DNA of 14,392 bases from Deltaproteobacteria bacterium. GTDB taxonomy: Bacteria; Desulfobacterota; DSM-4660; Desulfatiglandales; HGW-15. Positions 1 through 6,709 of the stretch are shown here, piece after piece. Position numbers and translations under genes: made by a program. Position 1 is the stretch's first letter, and each line of letters begins with the position of its first letter. The notes beneath the pieces were generated by a model. It had not been told where the DNA came from and did no database searches. It worked only from the letters and a program-made list of their open reading frames with translations. Location: the NCBI GenBank assembly GCA_016926135.1, contig JAFGPH010000154.1, positions 1-14,392 of the forward strand, given 5' to 3'.

Positions 1-1194
1 ATTCTGAATGATCTGCGGAAACTGGCATCAAGCCTAGAGGACAATGATAATCTTCTTGTCTATTTTGCAGGTCATGGCCAGTTGGACGATCTGACTGGAG
101 ATGGTTATTGGATACCGGTGGAAGGCAGGCAAAAAGACCCTGCCTCATGGGTTTCCCATTCTTCTATCAAGAATATACTTTGCTCCGAGAAGGTGAGGGC
201 CAAGAACATCATTATGGTGGCGGATTCTTGTTACAGTGGGATTTTGCTGAGAGGAGGACCATCCGCTCTCTCTCTTGAAGATCGGAACTACCGGGGAAGG
301 TTGATTGGGTTGGCATCCAAACGGTCGAGGCAGGTGATCACCTCCGGAGGGTTGGAGCCCGTTGTGGACGGTGGAAGGGATGGTCACAGTCTTTTCGCCT
401 ACTATTTCATCAAGGCCCTTGAGGAGAATCAGAGGGAAGTCATTGATCTTGAAAACCTCTTCCATAGCCGGGTCTGGAAGCCCGTAACGGAGATAGGGGG
501 ACAGAGACCCAATGTGGGACGACTTAAGACCCCCATGGACGAAGACGGTCAGTTTGTTCTGGAACTCAAGCTCAAGGTCACCATTCCCCAGTCAGCCGTC
601 TCATATGGTTTGTCTGAGAAAGACAGGGAGCTTTCCGAGGAACGCGAGCGGCTGGTGCAAGAACGCCGGGAGGTTGAGCGCCTAAAGCTGGAGATTGAGA
701 AGAAACGCATTGAGGAAGAACGCAAGCGGTTCGAGGCTGAAAAAGCAAGGTTGGAAACAGCAAGTACACCCTCAAGACCCCAACCGCCCTCTCCAAACAC
801 GCAGGACCAGGAAATTGGTCGCGATGGAGTCTACATAGCCTATGCCAATGGTGTCGTAAGGGATACCAATACCGGCCTTGAGTGGGTAGCAGGCCCGGAC
901 AGGAATACAACGTGGGATGAGGCGAAGGGGTGGGTGGAGAGTCTGAACGTCGGGGGAGGCAGGTGGAGGATGCCGACGGTGAAAGAGCTGGAGAGCCTCT
1001 ATGAGGAAGGCAAAGGTACGCGCAACATGACGTCCTTGCTGAAGACTACCGGCTGGTGGGTGTGGTCGGCGCAGACAAAGGATTCCTCGGCTGCCTGGGT
1101 CTTCGGCTTCGACTTCGGCGGCAAGGGCTGGCGCGGCCGCACCGGATCCCGCAACGGCAGGGCGTGTGCAGTGCGCTCCCGGAGTACTGGGTAA
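1..1194 (+). CDS. Caspase-like (peptidase C14) protein with C-terminal DUF1566/Lcl-type domain, 5' partial
   Basis: The frame is open from base 1, so the start lies outside the window; 397 residues are visible. Residues 1-170 are the second part of a caspase-like p20 fold: YFAGHG carries the catalytic His (residue 25) and ADSCYSG the catalytic Cys (residue 77), so the dyad is intact. Residues ~205-252 form a Glu/Arg/Lys-rich coiled coil. After a Pro/Ser linker, residues ~271-395 match the DUF1566/Lcl pattern (V.DTNTGLEW, W.EAK.WVE.L, WRMPTVKEL, final ACAVRSR). Bacterial caspase-like proteases with a sensor domain often act in signalling or self-killing; here the DUF1566 part would be the recognition module (inference). 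It converges on the FGE-domain gene. The 5' ~800 bases are visibly less GC-rich than the rest of the window, suggesting transfer. The C-terminal ~100 bases look like a DGR variable region. The family calls are firm, the role is not. Confidence 0.88.
   Translation: MLNDLRKLASSLEDNDNLLVYFAGHGQLDDLTGDGYWIPVEGRQKDPASWVSHSSIKNILCSEKVRAKNIIMVADSCYSGILLRGGPSALSLEDRNYRGRLIGLASKRSRQVITSGGLEPVVDGGRDGHSLFAYYFIKALEENQREVIDLENLFHSRVWKPVTEIGGQRPNVGRLKTPMDEDGQFVLELKLKVTIPQSAVSYGLSEKDRELSEERERLVQERREVERLKLEIEKKRIEEERKRFEAEKARLETASTPSRPQPPSPNTQDQEIGRDGVYIAYANGVVRDTNTGLEWVAGPDRNTTWDEAKGWVESLNVGGGRWRMPTVKELESLYEEGKGTRNMTSLLKTTGWWVWSAQTKDSSAAWVFGFDFGGKGWRGRTGSRNGRACAVRSRSTG
1091..1194 (+). other. Candidate DGR variable region at the 3' end of the caspase-DUF1566 gene
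   Basis: I count 9 A in the 90 bases 1091-1180, against 23 in the preceding 90. From 1099 to 1158, 17 of 20 codons end in C (the others are AAG, TGG and GGA). This is what remains when Asn AAC codons of a template repeat are changed at adenines by a diversity-generating retroelement. The stretch codes for the last part of a C-type-lectin-like domain, where DGR variable regions sit. Caution: C-ending codons are common elsewhere in this genome, and no template repeat or reverse transcriptase is in the window. This is a hypothesis from composition and position. Confidence 0.4.
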
Positions 1195-1201
1195 TTCGGT
1201 C

Positions 1202-1225
1202 ATTTGACGATTTGATTATTTGATG
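1202..1225 (+). repeat. Three tandem 8-bp AT-rich repeats (ATTTGANN)
   Basis: Directly after the stop codon the sequence reads ATTTGACG, ATTTGATT, ATTTGATG, an exact 8-bp period with only the last two bases varying. It lies between the candidate variable region and the GC hairpin at 1234. The repeat is seen directly; its role is unknown. Confidence 0.7.
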
Positions 1226-1233
1226 CTGGGGGT

Positions 1234-1255
1234 ACGGGGGGAGCGATCACCCCGT
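1234..1255. other. GC-rich hairpin downstream of the caspase-DUF1566 gene
   Basis: ACGGGG (1234-1239) pairs with CCCCGT (1250-1255) around a 10-base loop. There is no U tract on either side, so a simple intrinsic terminator is doubtful. Hairpins just downstream of the variable region help target site choice in known DGRs, so it could serve that; it could also be a weak terminator shared by the two convergent genes. A second weak inverted repeat, ACAATT (1261-1266) and AATTGT (1278-1283), follows. Confidence 0.5.
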
Positions 1256-1347
1256 GCATAACAATTTCAAGTACCAGAATTGTGCATGATTCCTCATCGG
1301 CAGAAGGATTTCCAGATCAAGGCCTTCAATCCTGTCGAAGATGCTTG

Positions 1348-3729
1348 TTAATACGCCACGGTTCTGAAGCCCAGGATGTTCGAATGGGACTGGCGTTCCG
1401 TCTCCACGCGGCTCCAGAGGGTGACGGTGGGGCCCGAGACCCAGCTTCCTCCCTTGACGATGAAGTAGGCGGCGCCCTCCGCAGGGGTCGCAGGGTAGGT
1501 GGATCTCCCTGAGGTCCACTCCTGAACATTTCCCAGGGCATCCGCGATCCCAAAGGGGTTCTCGAATTCCATGTACCGGTCGACCCGCGTCGTATCACCC
1601 AGAAGGCTGAGTTCCAGGTTGCATGCCTCGGAGTTGAATGCATCCCCCCAGGGGTAGGGATGGCCGGCCCTGGTTCTGGAGGCCGCTTCCCACTCGTCCT
1701 CCGTGGGCAGTCGCTTGCCCGTCCAGGCCGCGAAGGCGAGGGCGTCTTCCAGGCTGACCTGGACCACGGGATGGTTTCTCTTGTGGTGAAGATTGCTGCC
1801 CGGTCCCAGAGGCTGATACCAGCAGGCCCCCCGCACCTCTCTGCTCACCAGTGCGGAATTCCAGGTAAGCGTCTCTTTCCCCGTTCTCTCGTCCACTCTC
1901 CGCTGACACCGGCCGCAATAGACGGTCCCGTAGCCGCATCGCTCCGCCGTTGTCCTGTAACCGGTCCTCTCCACGAAGATCTCGAAAAGGGCATTGGTCA
2001 CCGGGAACTTGCCTATGTAGTAGGCTGAGAGACGTATCCGACGCTCCTCCCTTTCTTGTCCCCCAAAGCTTCCGGCACCCACCGTGTACAATCCTCCGGG
2101 GATGAGGAGGTGCTGGTTGTAATAGCGATCCATGGCCGAGAGAGAGCGATTGAACTCCTCGGCGAGGATTCTTGCCTTCTTCACATTTTCTTCATGGATG
2201 CCTGTTTCATCGCCAATCCCCTCCGCCGGATCATCTGTTGGAGGATCCCTGCCTGGGTCTTCACCATGCCCTTTACCGGCTTCCTTCTCTCCATCTCCTG
2301 AAGTGGAAAGGCCGCCCTCCACTTGCGCTTCACCCCGGTCAGCCGATTCGGAATTCTCGTCCACCTCAATGACTTCGAGGTCATCCTCCGGCAGCACATC
2401 CCCTGCTCCCCCTCCGCCTCCATCGAGGGCGACATCATCCAAAGGCGGGCCTTCGTCCATATCGACTCCGAGACTTTCTGAACCGGGTATTTCAAACAAG
2501 TCGGGGTCCAGAAAGGCACCCTCGGCCTCCATAAACTCCTCGACAGGGAACAAAGGGTCATCCTCGACGAGATCGTCAACTTCAGACGAAGTTTCATCCC
2601 CGTCAATGTCGTTCGGGACTTCAGCGGCATCCAGGTCCCAATCCTCCACCACTTCTTCCATGGGTTCGATGAAATCGCAGCCCTGAAATCCCTCCAACAC
2701 TTCCGATTCACCCGCAGGGATGTCGTCAGGGATCGCATCCTCCGCCAGATCCAGGAACTCGCCATCACTCTCTGCCGCCTCGATCTCGTCAAATTCTTCC
2801 TCGGGTTCTTCGACAACTTCCAGATCTTCCGGTTCAGTCGGGTCTTCCTCCAGGACCCCACTCTCGATTTCAGCAGGCTCCTCCTCCGTGAGTTCCAGGG
2901 TCCCCGGCTCGTCCTCCGTCTCCTCCACCTCCGGCAAAACCTCATCCCATTCCGCCGGCTCCTCCTCCAGGAATTCTTGCTCGGCCGGGTCTTCTTCCAG
3001 AAGCATGCCCTCCACTTCAGCAGGCTCCTCCTCCGTGAGTTCCAGGGTCCCCGGCTCGTCCTCCGTCTCCTCCACCTCCTCCAGGACTTCCTGCATTTCC
3101 GGTTCACGGAGAGGCCCTTCCGCTCCCTTATCCGCAAAGCCTTCGTCTTTTGTCGGTCTCATACCCTGAGAAAGGTCTCCGGAACCCACTTTTTCCACAA
3201 GGCCCTGCAAAAGACCTTTGATCTCCTTGAGACCTCCCTCACCTTGCTCCCCATCGATCTCCCCGGCAAGAGACGCTTTGGAGAGGACCCCGTTTAGGAC
3301 ACTCAGTACCTCCTTGATCTCCTTGAGGGTGGCTGTCCCTGTCTCCTCAATCCTGGCCCCGAGACTCCTGAGCAGGTCATCCTTGGCCTCGTCCGAGATG
3401 ACAAAGAGGTTCTCCGGCCCGACCACGATCCCCTCAGGATTCCTGCCCTCCTTGTAAAGTCTTCTCAGGTCAGCATTGACGGAGGACTTGACACTGCTCA
3501 GATTCTTCTTCTTGCTCTTCAGGGATTCGGGATCCTTATCCACATCCCACAGCATCCGTATAAGTTCTTCCCCGAGGAAATTCTGTCTGCAATCCGGCGT
3601 CCCGTCTTCGGTGTAGAACTCCCTTATGGCAGCCACAAGACGGTACTTCAGTGCGCCCTCGTTCCTGTATCCCAGGCCTGCGATGGCCTGATCAATCCCC
3701 TCCAGGGTGATCTCAGACTGTAACGCCAT
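1348..3729 (-). CDS. FGE-sulfatase (SUMF1-like) domain protein with long acidic repeat linker
   Basis: 793 residues from the chosen ATG. Residues ~1-170 are an unrecognised mostly helical domain without signal peptide or membrane segment. Residues ~200-520 are an acidic Glu/Asp/Pro linker containing a duplicated EVEETEDEPGTLELTEEEP unit. Residues ~541-793 are an FGE-sulfatase fold with GYRTTAERCGYG, NHPVVQVSLEDALAFAAW, KRLPTEDEWEAASR, YPWGD, GNVQEW and GGSW...GFRTV. The C-terminal copper-binding cysteines of true formylglycine-generating enzyme are absent, so it is more likely a binding or scaffold domain. A CGRC pair sits in an insertion after the first motif. The start was set at the second ATG (3729): GGAG at 3739-3736 is 6 nt from it, but touches the ATG at 3735. 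A sigma-54-like promoter lies just upstream. The FGE fold is certain; the function is unknown. Confidence 0.9.
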   Translation of the reverse strand: MALQSEITLEGIDQAIAGLGYRNEGALKYRLVAAIREFYTEDGTPDCRQNFLGEELIRMLWDVDKDPESLKSKKKNLSSVKSSVNADLRRLYKEGRNPEGIVVGPENLFVISDEAKDDLLRSLGARIEETGTATLKEIKEVLSVLNGVLSKASLAGEIDGEQGEGGLKEIKGLLQGLVEKVGSGDLSQGMRPTKDEGFADKGAEGPLREPEMQEVLEEVEETEDEPGTLELTEEEPAEVEGMLLEEDPAEQEFLEEEPAEWDEVLPEVEETEDEPGTLELTEEEPAEIESGVLEEDPTEPEDLEVVEEPEEEFDEIEAAESDGEFLDLAEDAIPDDIPAGESEVLEGFQGCDFIEPMEEVVEDWDLDAAEVPNDIDGDETSSEVDDLVEDDPLFPVEEFMEAEGAFLDPDLFEIPGSESLGVDMDEGPPLDDVALDGGGGGAGDVLPEDDLEVIEVDENSESADRGEAQVEGGLSTSGDGEKEAGKGHGEDPGRDPPTDDPAEGIGDETGIHEENVKKARILAEEFNRSLSAMDRYYNQHLLIPGGLYTVGAGSFGGQEREERRIRLSAYYIGKFPVTNALFEIFVERTGYRTTAERCGYGTVYCGRCQRRVDERTGKETLTWNSALVSREVRGACWYQPLGPGSNLHHKRNHPVVQVSLEDALAFAAWTGKRLPTEDEWEAASRTRAGHPYPWGDAFNSEACNLELSLLGDTTRVDRYMEFENPFGIADALGNVQEWTSGRSTYPATPAEGAAYFIVKGGSWVSGPTVTLWSRVETERQSHSNILGFRTVAY
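2869..3079. repeat. 64-bp perfect direct repeat inside the acidic linker
   Basis: Bases 2869-2932 and 3016-3079 are identical over 64 bp, at an offset of 147 bp (49 codons, in frame). They encode the duplicated acidic segment of the FGE-domain protein. Exact identity at the DNA level points to recent duplication or gene conversion, and the repeat could expand or contract without a frameshift. Confidence 0.9.
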
Positions 3730-3735
3730 GGTCAT

Positions 3736-3739
3736 CTCC
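3736..3739 (-). promoter_or_regulatory. Ribosome binding site deciding the FGE-gene start
   Basis: On the minus strand GGAG is followed at once by ATGACC and then ATG. The spacing is 0 nt to the first ATG (3735) and 6 nt to the second (3729), favouring the second. Confidence 0.6.
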
Positions 3740-3753
3740 TATCCCACCGGGAT

Positions 3754-3769
3754 TGCAAAACCCGTACCT
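3754..3769 (-). promoter_or_regulatory. Sigma-54-type -24/-12 promoter for the FGE-domain gene
   Basis: The minus strand reads AGGTACGGGTTTTGCA. Against the consensus TGGCACGNNNNTTGCW it has the invariant GG and GC at the correct distance and misses only two positions (A for T, T for C). The predicted start is near 3743, leaving a short leader of ~14 nt that still holds the GGAG ribosome site. Known of the family: such promoters need sigma-54 (RpoN) and an AAA+ activator. Confidence 0.5.
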
Positions 3770-3848
3770 TTCAAGGGGGTGGCATAGGTTTTGCTACACA
3801 CTGGTTAGGAATTAAAGACCGATTGTTGAGGGAATCAACCCCCTTGAA
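3770..3848. repeat. 11-bp inverted repeat flanking the plus-strand sigma-54 promoter
   Basis: TTCAAGGGGGT (3770-3780) and ACCCCCTTGAA (3838-3848) are perfect inverted copies 57 bp apart. The left arm fills the gap between the two sigma-54-like elements and the right arm lies in the predicted ParA leader. A smaller inverted repeat, GTTGA/TCAAC, sits just inside the right arm. They could be paired operator half-sites or a leader structure; no function is shown. Confidence 0.6.
3780..3795 (+). promoter_or_regulatory. Sigma-54-type -24/-12 promoter for the ParA cluster
   Basis: TGGCATAGGTTTTGCT fits TGGCACGNNNNTTGCW at all but two loosely conserved positions (T for C, A for G), with exact spacing between GG and GC. 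The predicted start is near 3806, about 79 nt before the ParA start codon. It lies 10 bp from the oppositely oriented sigma-54-like site, so the two operons could be co-activated from one region. Confidence 0.6.
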
Positions 3849-3884
3849 GCCCGAGGAGCGGTCAGGCGGGGCCCAGGCCGATTT

Positions 3885-4823
3885 ATGGGACAGGTGATCT
3901 GCATAGCGAGTCAGAAAGGCGGGGTCGGGAAGACCACCACGGCCGTCAATCTTTCGACGGCCCTTGCCATGGCTGAGAAGTCCTGTCTTGTCATCGACTG
4001 CGACCCCCAGGGGCATGCCACCCTGGGCATGGGCGCGGACGGGAGGGGGATCAAAAAGACCCTCTATCACGCCCTGACGGGTAAGGCATCGGCCAGGGAG
4101 GTCGTCACTCCGGCCGGGTTGGAGTTCCTGCATATCCTGCCGGGGCAGATGGAACTCCTGCAGGCCGAGGTGGAGTGGATGGGCAAACGTGGAAAGGAGA
4201 GAAACCTGAAGGTCCTGGTAGGAGAACTGAAACCGGACTATGACTTCATCCTCATCGATACGCCCCCGGGTCTGGGACTCCTCGTGATGAACGCCCTCCT
4301 CGCCTCCGATTCCCTTTTGATTCCTCTCCAGTGTGAATTCTATGCCCTCCACGGGTTGCGCCACTACCTGCGATACCTGGATCTATTGAAAAGGCATCTC
4401 CACCCCGCGCTCCTTCTGGAAGGTATCCTCCTGACCATGCTCCATGCAGGTGAAGGGCTTTCCTGCGCCGTTGCATCCGAGGTGAGAGCCGACTTCAAGG
4501 AAAAGGTCCTTTCCACGGCCATCCCGTGGGATCCGCACGTGCGCGAATCCGCAGCCGCCGGGAGACCTTTGCTTTTTCAGAACGTGATGTCCCCCGGATC
4601 GCAATGCTACCTCCGCCTTGCGAGGGAACTCCTGGGCCGGCAGAAGAACGAACAGACCGATATTGAACGTCATAAAAATGTTGACAAAACGGTTGAAGGA
4701 GCACAGACAAATCCCCCCTTACCTCCCTTTGCCAAAGGGGGTAAGGGGGGGCTCGGTCCTGAGACCACGCTCGGACATGTCATCGGACTATCGACGTTCA
4801 CGATAGAAAGGGGTTTTTCATGA
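3885..4823 (+). CDS. Orphan ParA/MinD-type ATPase with repeat-derived C-terminal tail
   Basis: 312 residues. The deviant Walker A KGGVGKTT lies at residues 11-18, CLVIDCDPQGHAT at about 34-46, and the Walker B Asp in ILIDTPPG at residue 125, so the ATP-dependent dimerisation core of the ParA/Soj family looks intact. The family positions DNA or protein cargo on the nucleoid or at the pole. No ParB or parS is seen, so this is probably an orphan ParA that places a protein complex, perhaps made with the next two genes (inference). ParA proteins usually end near residue 255; residues ~260-306 are encoded by an inserted palindromic element and include PPLPPFAKGGKGG. The stop overlaps the next start as ATGA (4820-4823). 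The ribosome site before ATG 3885 is weak. A sigma-54-type promoter lies upstream. Confidence 0.92.
   Translation: MGQVICIASQKGGVGKTTTAVNLSTALAMAEKSCLVIDCDPQGHATLGMGADGRGIKKTLYHALTGKASAREVVTPAGLEFLHILPGQMELLQAEVEWMGKRGKERNLKVLVGELKPDYDFILIDTPPGLGLLVMNALLASDSLLIPLQCEFYALHGLRHYLRYLDLLKRHLHPALLLEGILLTMLHAGEGLSCAVASEVRADFKEKVLSTAIPWDPHVRESAAAGRPLLFQNVMSPGSQCYLRLARELLGRQKNEQTDIERHKNVDKTVEGAQTNPPLPPFAKGGKGGLGPETTLGHVIGLSTFTIERGFS
4664..4800. mobile_element. MITE-like palindromic element inserted in the 3' end of the ParA gene
   Basis: Inverted ends TGAACGTC (4664-4671) and GACGTTCA (4793-4800) bracket ~137 bp with a strong palindrome in the middle. The element lies just where the ParA family normally ends and stays in frame to the overlapping ATGA. 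Its outer limits are uncertain: only 8 bp of the ends match perfectly, and no target duplication was seen. Confidence 0.4.
4713..4750. repeat. Dispersed-type palindromic repeat (C-run / G-run hairpin)
   Basis: CCCCCCTTACCTCCCTTTG and CAAAGGGGGTAAGGGGGG pair over ~18 bp with one bulged base. Palindromes of this C-run/TTTG/G-run type occur in many copies in many bacterial genomes and often yield PPLPPF.KGGKGG-like peptides when read as protein, as happens here in the ParA tail. Confidence 0.8.
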
Positions 4824-5290
4824 AAATCACGAGCACGGATGTCATCAGGAACGGTGAAAAGGAACTCATGGACGCCATCATCGCGGATCTCGATTGGGGT
4901 TCCATTGAAACCATCTTCCGGGAAAAACACCACCTGCCCATCGAAGAGGATGTGGAATACAAGGGGGGAGACATCGTGATCCACAACAACGAGATCGCCT
5001 ACCGGATGGAATTTGAGGCCAGGGTCACACTCTCGGTGCTCCTGGATCGGGAAGGGAACTACCTTTCCGTCACCGGCACGGGACCCCGGGAAACGGCAGG
5101 GGGAGGCGCGGACCAGGGTCCGCCAGAAAAAGGATATGAGGATGTACTCTCCCGATTTGCCCGGGGCCAGGATGCAGAGGACCGTCCCGTAAGCCCATCT
5201 TCCTTGGAACCGAGCGGAGAGGGAGCGGGAGATTCCGCCAAGAGCCTTGAGGCGGAAGAGGGAACCGCAATGGCGGTTGCGGAAGGATAA
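4820..5290 (+). CDS. Small acidic protein of unknown function, coupled to ParA
   Basis: 156 residues, not recognised. Residues 1-95 look folded: a helical start (NGEKELMDAIIADLDW), then alternating strands (DIVIHNNEIAYRMEFEARVTLSVLLDREGNYLSV). The rest is a Gly/Glu/Ser-rich, probably disordered acidic tail. There is no signal peptide or membrane segment. The start ATG overlaps the ParA stop as ATGA and is preceded by GAAAGGGG, so translation is probably coupled. Position directly after an orphan ParA and before a zinc-ribbon protein makes an adaptor or cargo role possible; this is inference from context only. Confidence 0.8.
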   Translation: MKITSTDVIRNGEKELMDAIIADLDWGSIETIFREKHHLPIEEDVEYKGGDIVIHNNEIAYRMEFEARVTLSVLLDREGNYLSVTGTGPRETAGGGADQGPPEKGYEDVLSRFARGQDAEDRPVSPSSLEPSGEGAGDSAKSLEAEEGTAMAVAEG

Positions 5291-5296
5291 GGAGCC

Positions 5297-6709
5297 ATGG
5301 AAGAAACCAAGGAAGAAATCTCGAGACGGGACATAGCGGGCGTTTTCGATGAAATTCTGGGCCGACACATGGAGCGTCTCCTGGGTTCACGGTTCGGCAT
5401 CGCCGGACTGCCCTTGAATCTGGGCACCGTGGCCTGTCTCCTGCTTCTTGCCGACCAGGTCGGGGAGGGGCCGAACACCCTGGAGAACATGGTCGACCGT
5501 CTGACGGAGATCGGAGTGAACGGGGTTGGGGACACGGAGACCCTGCTTCGGGATATGATCGAGAAGGGGTATGTCCTGGAATACGAGGGGAAGAGAATCG
5601 TAGCAGGGAAACCGGCCATGAGCATGGCCCAGGTCCTGGAGCGCCTCTTTCCCAAGATGCCCGGCATGAACCTGGTCGCCTATGTAGTCCAGACCATCGA
5701 CGAAGTGACCACAGGACGCAAGGCCCTGGAAGCGGCCCTTGTCCAGTTCGACCAGACCCTGAAAATGCAGGGGGTTCCTCTCAGGCAGAAGCACGGATCG
5801 ACGGCTCAGGCACCTCCCCAAGTCCCCGCTCAAGCGCCGTCTTCCCCAAGGCCGCAGGAAAGTGCCCGGAAAAAGCTTCCCAGGGTTCCGTGCCCTTTCG
5901 AGACCAAATCCGAAAAACCAGGCGGTATCCGGATCATCGGTTCCTCAACGGATTCACTTCACTGGGAACATCGAGACGTTGAGGTGTTCCCCGTCCCTTC
6001 ACCGGAGACCCTATCCAGCCCACCCCGGGAGAGTGAAGAAGGGCCAACGGAGGAACTTCAATCCTGTGTTCCTGCAGCGAAAGCGCCCTCCGTCCCCATG
6101 GAGACGGAAGATGCAGCCTCATCGCTCTCGGGAACACCCATGGAATTCCCTCTCCCTGAAAGTCCGCCCGAGTTTGCTGAGATGACCGAGGAAGCCTCCT
6201 CCCCTGGACCGACTGGGCAAGGGTTGCCTTCGCCCCCCGAAGGGAGACAGGTGGATGAGGAGATGCCCCCTGCTGAATGTGAGGAGAGCCCAGAAAAGGA
6301 TTTCGCTGTAGCGTTGCCGGAAGAGATCAGGGAGGACCTCATCGAGAGGGAGGTATTCCGCTTTGAGGAAGAACTGGCTGCCCAGTGTCCCTTATGCCAG
6401 AAAGGCAAAGTGCATCCGCAAAAAACGCCAACAGGCAAGGTCTATTACAGGTGCGAGAACAGGGAATGCAGTTTCATCAGCTGGGGAAAGCCTTACCACC
6501 AGTCCTGCCCCCGTTGCGGCAACCCTTTCCTGGTGGAAGTCACGGATGGACAGGGGAACCGGATCCTCCGATGTCCACGGGCTACCTGCAGATATCGGCA
6601 AACAGGCCTGACGGAAACCGGAGACAAGCCGACCGTCATGCAAGACCCTGCTTCGGCCACTCCTCGCAGGAGGGTGGTGAGGAGGAGGGTGGTGAGGAGG
6701 AAGAGATAG
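5297..6709 (+). CDS. Protein with helical N-domain, Pro/Glu-rich linker and two topoisomerase-type zinc ribbons
   Basis: 470 residues. Residues 1-160 are helical with a winged-helix-like stretch (TLLRDMIEKGYVLEYEGKRIV). Residues ~165-345 are a low-complexity Pro/Glu/Ser linker. Two ribbons follow: Cys364/367/386/391 and Cys404/407/426/431. Both have the spacing C-X2-C-X18-C-X4-C, like the C-terminal zinc fingers of topoisomerase I, so they probably arose by duplication and may bind nucleic acid. The tail RRRVVRRRVVRRKR is strongly basic and encoded by a 15-bp tandem repeat. The ribosome site AAGGAG overlaps the stop codon of the preceding gene; the 6-nt gap indicates one operon with ParA. The last 74 bp overlap the convergent adenylate cyclase gene. 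No catalytic domain was recognised. Confidence 0.85.
   Translation: MEETKEEISRRDIAGVFDEILGRHMERLLGSRFGIAGLPLNLGTVACLLLLADQVGEGPNTLENMVDRLTEIGVNGVGDTETLLRDMIEKGYVLEYEGKRIVAGKPAMSMAQVLERLFPKMPGMNLVAYVVQTIDEVTTGRKALEAALVQFDQTLKMQGVPLRQKHGSTAQAPPQVPAQAPSSPRPQESARKKLPRVPCPFETKSEKPGGIRIIGSSTDSLHWEHRDVEVFPVPSPETLSSPPRESEEGPTEELQSCVPAAKAPSVPMETEDAASSLSGTPMEFPLPESPPEFAEMTEEASSPGPTGQGLPSPPEGRQVDEEMPPAECEESPEKDFAVALPEEIREDLIEREVFRFEEELAAQCPLCQKGKVHPQKTPTGKVYYRCENRECSFISWGKPYHQSCPRCGNPFLVEVTDGQGNRILRCPRATCRYRQTGLTETGDKPTVMQDPASATPRRRVVRRRVVRRKR

Noticed and set aside
2181..3169. Arg/Trp-rich minus frame and Ser-rich plus frame across the acidic linker
   Set aside because: Both are shadows of the Glu/Asp repeat coding region; their repeats follow the 64-bp duplication.
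3736..3884. A parS site or plasmid origin near ParA
   Set aside because: No parS-like 16-bp palindrome, iterons or ParB gene were seen; ParA looks like an orphan chromosomal type.
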